Origin: Sphaerochaetaceae bacterium
GTDB taxonomy: Bacteria > Spirochaetota > Spirochaetia > Sphaerochaetales > Sphaerochaetaceae
Reading direction: 5' to 3'
NCBI GenBank assembly: GCA_023231265.1
Contig: JALNVT010000094.1
Span: 1-8,815 of the forward strand
DNA length: 8,815 nucleotides
Shown: one piece after another, positions 1 through 5,784 of the stretch
Numbering within the stretch: the first letter of the stretch is position 1
How the letters are laid out: the number at the start of each line of letters is the position of its first letter
The notes under the pieces: model-generated
Told to the model about the DNA's origin: nothing
What the model saw: the letters and a program-made list of their open reading frames with translations, nothing else
Databases searched by the model: none
Made by a program: the position numbers and the translations under genes

Positions 1-111
1 ACAATAATAGCCTCATTCACATCTGCTCTCGATATGGCATTGAATGAAGACACACCGGCTCTGCCAACCAGCAGTGAGGACATACTGAGATTGATAAAGG
101 ATAAAATATGA
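1..111 (+). CDS. Molybdenum hydroxylase (xanthine dehydrogenase-type) molybdopterin subunit, C-terminal fragment
   Basis: An open frame runs from the first base of the window to a TGA at 109-111 and encodes the last 36 residues of a protein whose start lies outside. The tail contains the string PALPTSSEDILRLI. It resembles the end of the large molybdopterin-binding subunit of xanthine dehydrogenase / CO dehydrogenase family enzymes, where a 'PATPE-x-(I/V)-x-x-(A/L)(I/L)' stretch is usual. The two genes behind it encode the Fe-S and FAD subunits of the same enzyme class, which strongly supports the call. This subunit would carry the Mo cofactor and hydroxylate the substrate. No active-site residue is visible, so the substrate is unknown. 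The stop overlaps the next start as ATGA, which suggests translational coupling. The frame and ending are clear; the family call rests largely on context. Confidence 0.7.
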   Translation, partial: TIIASFTSALDMALNEDTPALPTSSEDILRLIKDKI

Positions 112-668
112 TAAAGCTCTCATTCACTTTGAACAAAACCAGATTAGAACTACTTGTTGATGAGATGAAACCTCTATCTCAGATTCTTTATGAAGATCTG
201 CAAATCGACAGCATCGAAAGAAACTGCAATGGAAATGTATGTGGTAACTGCATGATTCTAATTGATAAGGAGCCAACTCTTGCTTGTTTGGTTCCTGCAT
301 TCAGGCTTCAGGGAACAACTGTAACCACATTTGATGCATTCATGCAGACAGCACACTACAGAAATATAAAGAGAATATATGATCAGCTGAACATCGAACC
401 ATGTCCAAATTGCTATCAGGCAAAGACTTTGATCTTTGAATCAATACTTCTGAAGGCAAAGACCAAGGTCCAACAAACGGGAGACCTTGATGATTTTTCC
501 AAAAAATTCCTCAACAAGGGAAAGCAGAGATTTGGTGAGACAGAGATAACCGCTGAAACAATTGATCGTGAATTTCAATTGAGCTCATGCAACTGCATGA
601 ACTCTCAAGAATTATTGGAGATTGCCTTGAAGGCAGAAGAAGACAGGACAAAACGCCGTGTTCTATAG
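108..668 (+). CDS. [2Fe-2S] iron-sulfur subunit of a xanthine dehydrogenase/CO dehydrogenase-type molybdenum hydroxylase
   Basis: This 186-residue protein should pass electrons from the Mo site to FAD through two [2Fe-2S] clusters. The N-terminal plant-ferredoxin-like domain (about 1-75) has Cys40, Cys45, Cys48 and Cys60 with the expected C-x4-C-x2-C-x11-C spacing (CNGNVCGNC). The C-terminal helical domain has Cys99-x2-Cys102 (CPNC) and Cys161-x-Cys163 (CNC), so all eight ligands are present. Two things are odd. The segment between Cys102 and Cys161 is 58 residues, against about 31 in typical family members, and is rich in Lys, Asp and Glu. The usual CGxC and CRCTG signatures are also altered to CPNC and CNCMN. 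The ATG start overlaps the upstream stop and sits six bases after AAAGGA (96-101), inside the upstream gene. The 3' end overlaps the FAD-subunit gene by 11 bases. Family assignment is secure; the specific enzyme is not. Confidence 0.88.
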   Translation: MIKLSFTLNKTRLELLVDEMKPLSQILYEDLQIDSIERNCNGNVCGNCMILIDKEPTLACLVPAFRLQGTTVTTFDAFMQTAHYRNIKRIYDQLNIEPCPNCYQAKTLIFESILLKAKTKVQQTGDLDDFSKKFLNKGKQRFGETEITAETIDREFQLSSCNCMNSQELLEIALKAEEDRTKRRVL

Positions 669-1545
669 TAACAGTAAATTAATAATACCAGAGACTTTCA
701 ATGAACTTCATTCCTACATGCTCAAGAAACCCAACTGCATGTTTTTTGCGGGTGGAACCTACATAATGAACAACAAGACATATCTTAAGGATGAGGAACA
801 GAGCATTGTTGATATAACTCATATAAGAGAGTTCTCAGAGATAACAAGAAACATACGCTATGTTGATGTTGGAAGCACTGTAACTGCAAACAAGCTGCTT
901 GAGATAGGTAAGCTTGCATTCAATGACCTGCTTCTTGATACTCTTCACAATACATCCACCCACATTGTCAGAAACTTGATAACAGTTGGTGGTGCAGTAT
1001 GCACTCCTAAAATTCGCTATTCATTGCCAGGAACTCTTGCAATGATGAACACTGTTGTTGAGGTTGTGGATCTGACTCAGACAAAACTGATGCCAAAATT
1101 GATTCCAATCGACAAGCTATACAATTCTAAAGGAGAGTTGATGCTTGAGAGAGGTGTTTTGTTGAAGAAGATAAGGATATCTCTTGAGAACTATGACTTT
1201 GAAAAGTTTTCCTATGTTGGAGATCCAATAAGGACTCCTGAATCAACAGTCATAATTTCCTTCAGAGCAAATATTGAGCAAACTGTATTAAATAAGGTAA
1301 ACATGTCTATAACTTTCCCTACTTGTGGATTATATTTATCAGAAACCATGGCTCTGGAACTGAATGGAGCTCAACTGCCTATATCAATATCCAGAGTGAA
1401 AGCAATATCTGAAAAGATAACAGAGGGTGTCACCCAAGAGATGGATGGAATAAGTCCTATACAGAAAGAACGTTGTAAAAGATTAATACAATCTATATTA
1501 TTCGAGATAGAACCAGATCAACATTCAATTGAAGCAACCGAATAA
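658..1545 (+). CDS. FAD-binding subunit of a xanthine dehydrogenase/CO dehydrogenase-type molybdenum hydroxylase
   Basis: The 295-residue product is a CoxM/XdhB-like flavoprotein that would take electrons from the Fe-S subunit and deliver them to NAD+ or another acceptor. The PCMH-type FAD domain shows the pyrophosphate-binding AGGT (31-34) and the second FAD motif NLITVGG (106-112), preceded by the usual I-x-R-N-like segment (HIVRN, 102-106). Residues from about 180 to 290 match the CO-dehydrogenase flavoprotein C-terminal domain in position and size. The conserved Asn after TxGG is Ala here. There is no cysteine-rich insert of the 4-hydroxybenzoyl-CoA reductase kind. I accept the GTG start at 658: CAGGA lies about nine bases upstream, and the first in-frame ATG (residue 21) would cut into the FAD fold. 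Total length is normal for the family. It is the last gene of this operon before a 64-base spacer. Confidence 0.88.
   Translation: MFYSNSKLIIPETFNELHSYMLKKPNCMFFAGGTYIMNNKTYLKDEEQSIVDITHIREFSEITRNIRYVDVGSTVTANKLLEIGKLAFNDLLLDTLHNTSTHIVRNLITVGGAVCTPKIRYSLPGTLAMMNTVVEVVDLTQTKLMPKLIPIDKLYNSKGELMLERGVLLKKIRISLENYDFEKFSYVGDPIRTPESTVIISFRANIEQTVLNKVNMSITFPTCGLYLSETMALELNGAQLPISISRVKAISEKITEGVTQEMDGISPIQKERCKRLIQSILFEIEPDQHSIEATE
1473..1501 (+). promoter_or_regulatory. Possible sigma-70-type promoter for dnaE inside the FAD-subunit gene
   Basis: TTGTAA (1473-1478, four of six matches to TTGACA) and TATTAT (1496-1501, five of six to TATAAT) are separated by 17 bases, about 110 bases upstream of the dnaE start. 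In AT-rich DNA such pairs arise often by chance, so this is only a candidate. Confidence 0.25.
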
Positions 1546-1566
1546 CTGAGACTTCTTTCTAATTGA

Positions 1567-1585
1567 TGCTATCAGAGAGATAGCA
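1567..1585 (+). other. Hairpin in the spacer between the FAD-subunit gene and dnaE
   Basis: TGCTATC (1567-1573) and GATAGCA (1579-1585) form a perfect seven-base-pair stem with an AGAGA loop. The flanking AATTG (1561-1565) and CAATT (1584-1588) offer an alternative outer pairing. No T-run follows (the next bases are ACACAAAAAAC), so it does not look like an intrinsic terminator on the + strand. It ends 15 bases before the dnaE Shine-Dalgarno and could affect the mRNA 5' region, or be chance. Confidence 0.35.
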
Positions 1586-1599
1586 ATTACACAAAAAAC

Positions 1600-1603
1600 G
1601 GAG
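1600..1603 (+). promoter_or_regulatory. Shine-Dalgarno supporting the TTG start of dnaE
   Basis: GGAG lies six bases before the TTG at 1610-1612. It decides the start, because the next in-frame ATG (residue 34) would remove the first PHP-domain histidines. Confidence 0.75.
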
Positions 1604-1609
1604 ATACAA

Positions 1610-4600
1610 TTGCCAGAATTTGTACATTTACATAATCACACCGACTATTCATTATTAGATGGTGCTGCACCGATAAAAAAATACATAGAAAAAGCGAAAG
1701 AGCTTGGAATGACAAGTCTTGCAATAACGGACCATGGTAACATGTTCGGAGCACTGCGCTTTTATGATGCATGTAAAGAGAATGATATCAATCCTATAGT
1801 TGGTTGTGAATTCTACACCAACCCCAAGGGTCATACCGAAAAACCAAAATTAGGAATAGATAACACACACAGATATCACCTGATTTTATTGGCAACAGAT
1901 GAAACAGGTTACAAGAACCTGATGAAGCTTGATTCAATTGCCTATACAGAAGGTTATTACTACAAACCACGTATTGATGATGCCATGCTTGAGAAATACA
2001 ATGAGGGACTCATATGTCTTTCAGCCTGTCTTGGTGGTGAGATACTTCAGCTTCTTCTTAAAGATAAATATGAAGAGGCAAAAGAGAGGGCTCTGTGGTA
2101 CAGCAAGACCTTCGATAATGGCAGATATTATCTTGAACTTCAGGACCATGGGCTACCTGAACAGAAAAAGACAAATCCTCTGCTTGCAAAGATTTCCAAA
2201 GAGACAGGAATACCATTGGTTGCCACCAATGATATCCACTACATTGAAAAAAGTGACGCTGAGGCACAGGATGTACTTCTCTGCATCGGTACTGCATCTA
2301 AGGTATCCGATGAGAAGAGGATGAGATTTCCATGTCCTGAATTCTATTTCAAAACACAGGATGAGATGGCAGATATCTTCATTGATTATCCAGAGGCCAT
2401 TGCCAATACTGTTGAGATAGCAAATAAATGTCATCTCACAATCCATCGTCCAGGTCCAATTCTACCTGTATGTAACATTCCTGAACCTTTCAAGACTGAA
2501 GCAGAATATCTGAGACATCTATCCTACGAAGGAATCAAGAGACGTTATGATCCAGTTCCACCTGAATATATGGAGAGACTTGAATACGAACTTGGAATCA
2601 TCATTGGTATGGACTTCCCAGGTTATTTCCTTATTGTTAGAGATTACATCTTCTGGGCAAAGCAGCATGACATACCAGTAGGACCTGGTCGTGGATCTGG
2701 TGCTGGTTCCATTGTAGCTTATTCCATCGATATCACAGCTGTTGATCCAATGAAGTACAACTTACTTTTTGAAAGATTCTTGAATCCAGAAAGAGTAAGT
2801 ATGCCCGATTTCGATATCGACTTCTGCCAGGAAAGACGTGGCGAGGTCATTGATTATGTAACTCAGGAATATGGTGCAGAGAAAGTTGCACAGATTGCAA
2901 CTTTTGGTACATTGAAGACAAAAGCAGTTATAAAAGATGTTGCAAGAACATTGGAAATTCCTTTTGCAGAAGCAAATATAATTGCTAAATATGTACCTGA
3001 AGAAAGAAAGATGACAATTCCTAAGGCTCTGGAGATGTCTCCAGAACTTCAGGCAATCAGAGATCAAGGCGGAGTTTATGAAAAGCTCTTCGATGTCTGC
3101 ACAAGACTTGAAGGATTGAACCGTCACACATCAACTCATGCAGCTGGTGTTGTTATTGGTCGTAAGGAACTCACAGAGTACGTTCCACTCTACCGTGATC
3201 CAAAGACAGGAAAGGCTACAACTCAATACACAATGGACTTAATTGAGCCATGTGGATTGGTTAAGATGGACTTTTTGGGGCTAAAAACTTTGACATTGAT
3301 CAAACACTGTGTTGATCTGATTCATAAAACAGCTCCTGATTTCGATATTGATAAGATCTCTGAATCTGATCCTGCAACATTCAAGATGCTTCAAGCCGGA
3401 GACAGTGCTGCTGTATTCCAGTTTGAATCTCCAGGTATGCAGAAGATTTTGAAGCAGGCGGAACCAAGTAACATGGAAGATCTTGTTGCTTTGAATGCTC
3501 TCTATCGTCCAGGTCCAATGGCTTACATTCCTCAGTTCATTGAATGTAAGCATGGTAGACAGGAAATTGAATACGCAGATCCAGCCTTGGAAGATGAGCT
3601 AAAAACAACCTATGGTGTTATTGTATACCAGGAACAGGTTATGAAGGTAGCTCAAATCATCGCTGGTTACTCATTGGGTCAAGCGGATATTCTTCGTCGT
3701 ATCATGGGTAAGAAGAAAGTTGAAAAACTTGCTGCCGAAAAAGAGAACTTCATCAAAGGTGCCGCTAAAAAGGGTCACAGCAAAGAACATGCAGTTGCTA
3801 TATTTGAAATGCTTGAGCCTTTTGCAGGATATGGTTTCAATAAGTCACATGCCGTTGCATACAGTGTCATTGCTTATCAAACAGCATACCTCAAGGCCAA
3901 TTTCCCAGCACAGTTCCTTGCAGCCAACCTCACAAATGAAATGAACAGTCCTGAGAAGTTCAGCGAGTATTTGAATCTAGCTGAATCAATGGGATTGAAG
4001 ATCATGCCTCCTACAATCAACTATTCTGACAAGCACTTCTCAACAGTTGGAAGCGATACCATTGTTTATGGTCTTGCTGGTATCAAGAATGTTGGTGAGG
4101 CAGCTGTATCTAGAATTGTTGCAGAGAGAGAGAAGAACGGTCCCTATAAAGATTTTGTAGATTTCTTAACAAGAAGTGAATCTGGAGTGCTCAACTCAAG
4201 ACTTCTGGAATCATTGGTAACAGCTGGTGCTTTCGACAGTCTTGGAGTCAACAGACCTTCCCTTCTGACAAAGCTACCTGATGCAGTTAAATTTGCTCAG
4301 CAGAGAAATGCAGATAAGGCCTATGGGCAGATGTCTCTGTTTGATGAAATTGAAGACACTCAGATGAACACCTTCAACATTCCAGACCTTCCAGATTGGA
4401 GCATAATGGAGAAACTTGAGAAAGAGAGAGAGCTCCTTGGATTCTACATCTCTGGCCATCCTCTGGATGTCTACAAAGAGGAGATGAAGACAAGTGTTAT
4501 TGTGGATCTATCTGTTCCTCAGAAGATTCCTCTCGACAAACCGATGTCCTTAATTGCTATGGTGAATACAAAACGTGCCATCATGACCAAGAAAGGCAAA

Positions 4601-5143
4601 CCAATGTGTTTTGTTACACTGTCTGATAAGAATGGAAGTGTCGATTGCACAATCTTCCCAAAGACTTATGAAAGAGTGAAGGATCAGATTGATGTTGAAG
4701 GTATATATGGCTTCATAGGTAAATTCCAAAAGGATTACAAAGATGACACCAAAATTGCATTTACAATTGATGAGGTCAAAGATCCTAAAGAGTTACCACC
4801 TGTAGCCCTAACTTCTTGCTATATAAAGATTAAGAAGAACATTGCTGAAAAAGATGGATTATTGAAGTTAAGAGATACTTGCCTAGACCATGCAGGACCA
4901 CTATCTTTAACTATATTAATTGACGAAAAAGAAGATATTGTAGAGGATGATTCAGAGATTCCTGCACCAGAGATCAGTGAAGAAATTGATCCTGAGGTAA
5001 AGGAAGAATCTGAAGCAGAAGTGGAAGATCTTTCCCAACTTCCTCGTATCATCTGTGATAGTGCATTCAATGTAAAATGTTGTGATGAGTTCATAGATGA
5101 CATCAAATCTTTACCAGAAGTAACAGACATCTGGTTCGACTAA
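1610..5143 (+). CDS. dnaE: DNA polymerase III alpha subunit (DnaE)
   Basis: This is the catalytic subunit of the replicative DNA polymerase, 1177 residues (E. coli 1160). An N-terminal PHP domain (about 1-270) opens with HLHNHTDYSLLDG. Candidate metal ligands are His8, His10, Asp17, His42, Glu67, His90, Cys140, Asp208 and His210. The palm has GRGSGAGS (360-367) and MPDFDIDF (398-405), with catalytic Asp402 and Asp404, and the third carboxylate Asp554 in VKMDFLG. Further C-terminal lie GYGFNKSHA (740-748), a helix-hairpin-helix segment (about 819-840), a beta-clamp motif QMSLF (907-911), an OB fold (about 975-1056) and a small C-terminal domain. That domain is interrupted by an acidic tract (1105-1140, 19 of 36 residues Asp or Glu). 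This is the DnaE rather than PolC type, since no exonuclease insert splits the PHP domain. Translation starts at TTG behind GGAG. A YggT-family gene follows after 16 bases. Confidence 0.98.
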   Translation: MPEFVHLHNHTDYSLLDGAAPIKKYIEKAKELGMTSLAITDHGNMFGALRFYDACKENDINPIVGCEFYTNPKGHTEKPKLGIDNTHRYHLILLATDETGYKNLMKLDSIAYTEGYYYKPRIDDAMLEKYNEGLICLSACLGGEILQLLLKDKYEEAKERALWYSKTFDNGRYYLELQDHGLPEQKKTNPLLAKISKETGIPLVATNDIHYIEKSDAEAQDVLLCIGTASKVSDEKRMRFPCPEFYFKTQDEMADIFIDYPEAIANTVEIANKCHLTIHRPGPILPVCNIPEPFKTEAEYLRHLSYEGIKRRYDPVPPEYMERLEYELGIIIGMDFPGYFLIVRDYIFWAKQHDIPVGPGRGSGAGSIVAYSIDITAVDPMKYNLLFERFLNPERVSMPDFDIDFCQERRGEVIDYVTQEYGAEKVAQIATFGTLKTKAVIKDVARTLEIPFAEANIIAKYVPEERKMTIPKALEMSPELQAIRDQGGVYEKLFDVCTRLEGLNRHTSTHAAGVVIGRKELTEYVPLYRDPKTGKATTQYTMDLIEPCGLVKMDFLGLKTLTLIKHCVDLIHKTAPDFDIDKISESDPATFKMLQAGDSAAVFQFESPGMQKILKQAEPSNMEDLVALNALYRPGPMAYIPQFIECKHGRQEIEYADPALEDELKTTYGVIVYQEQVMKVAQIIAGYSLGQADILRRIMGKKKVEKLAAEKENFIKGAAKKGHSKEHAVAIFEMLEPFAGYGFNKSHAVAYSVIAYQTAYLKANFPAQFLAANLTNEMNSPEKFSEYLNLAESMGLKIMPPTINYSDKHFSTVGSDTIVYGLAGIKNVGEAAVSRIVAEREKNGPYKDFVDFLTRSESGVLNSRLLESLVTAGAFDSLGVNRPSLLTKLPDAVKFAQQRNADKAYGQMSLFDEIEDTQMNTFNIPDLPDWSIMEKLEKERELLGFYISGHPLDVYKEEMKTSVIVDLSVPQKIPLDKPMSLIAMVNTKRAIMTKKGKPMCFVTLSDKNGSVDCTIFPKTYERVKDQIDVEGIYGFIGKFQKDYKDDTKIAFTIDEVKDPKELPPVALTSCYIKIKKNIAEKDGLLKLRDTCLDHAGPLSLTILIDEKEDIVEDDSEIPAPEISEEIDPEVKEESEAEVEDLSQLPRIICDSAFNVKCCDEFIDDIKSLPEVTDIWFD

Positions 5144-5159
5144 AAAGGAAAAATATAAT

Positions 5160-5783
5160 ATGAATGCACCAACAGTATTACGTGATTTAGCTTTATTTCT
5201 CTCATCCGTTTTAGGAATTTACAACATTCTTATATGGATCAGAATTCTTTTTTCTTGGATTCAGCTTCCAGGACAGATGAGAGGTACTCAACAGGAAGGT
5301 CCAATAATTACTTTCATTGGAAAGATTGTTGACCCTTTCTTGAATATGTTCAAGGGAGTCAGAGGTTTGAGTACAAAGACAATCGATTTCAGTCCACTTC
5401 TTGCATTTGCACTTCTCTCAATTGTTAAGAGTCTGCTGCAGATTTATGGACAGACAGGATCATTGACCTTGGCAGTTACTGTAGCTCTCATACTTCAGAC
5501 TCTGTACAGCTACATGATATCTCCATTCTTTGTAATATTCATCATTCTTTTGGTTGTGAGACTGTACTTCTGCTACAGAAGAACTCCAACCACAATTGCG
5601 ATGGCAAGAGGACTTGAGACCATAATCGGTGGACTTTTGAATTTTGTTCAGAAAACATTCTTTGGTTCCAGAGGTGTTGCAAACAAGACATTGATCATAG
5701 CATCATTGATCTTCACAGTTGTATTATACGTTCTAGTTAGAATAGGATTTGTATATCTAATTCATTACATAGCGTACCTATAA
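5160..5783 (+). CDS. YggT-family integral membrane protein with two tandem YggT repeats
   Basis: The 207-residue protein has four predicted hydrophobic segments (about 8-34, 76-96, 103-138 and 177-204). It appears to consist of two YggT units. The first (about 8-97) shows family-typical features: R-I-L-F-S-W-I in the first helix, a D-P (58-59) before the amphipathic loop, and IDFSPLLAF (75-83) at the second helix. The second (about 120-207) repeats the pattern, with FFGSRGVANKT (167-177) aligning to FKGVRGLSTKT (64-74), but has lost the D-P and D-F-S-P residues. YggT/YlmG proteins have been linked to cell division, osmotic stress and, in chloroplasts, nucleoid or thylakoid organisation; the molecular role is not settled. 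AAAAGGA lies about nine bases before the ATG. The gene sits between dnaE and recG, 16 bases after one and one base before the other. Confidence 0.88.
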   Translation: MNAPTVLRDLALFLSSVLGIYNILIWIRILFSWIQLPGQMRGTQQEGPIITFIGKIVDPFLNMFKGVRGLSTKTIDFSPLLAFALLSIVKSLLQIYGQTGSLTLAVTVALILQTLYSYMISPFFVIFIILLVVRLYFCYRRTPTTIAMARGLETIIGGLLNFVQKTFFGSRGVANKTLIIASLIFTVVLYVLVRIGFVYLIHYIAYL

Positions 5784-5784
5784 T

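Noticed and set aside
1561..1590. Rho-independent terminator after the FAD-subunit gene
   Set aside because: A stem is present, but no T-run follows it on either strand at the right place.
1587..1772. Open frame of 61 codons on the - strand across the dnaE start
   Set aside because: It lies opposite the conserved PHP domain of dnaE, has no ribosome binding site of note and no recognisable protein features.
1929..2324. Open frame of 131 codons on the + strand in another frame of dnaE
   Set aside because: The dnaE frame carries conserved PHP-domain motifs throughout this stretch, so the alternative frame is a shadow.
2762..3127. Open frame of 121 codons on the - strand inside dnaE, rich in Cys, Phe and Ser
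   Set aside because: It is antisense to the polymerase palm region; its composition is what the complement of a conserved coding frame produces, and no domain is recognisable.
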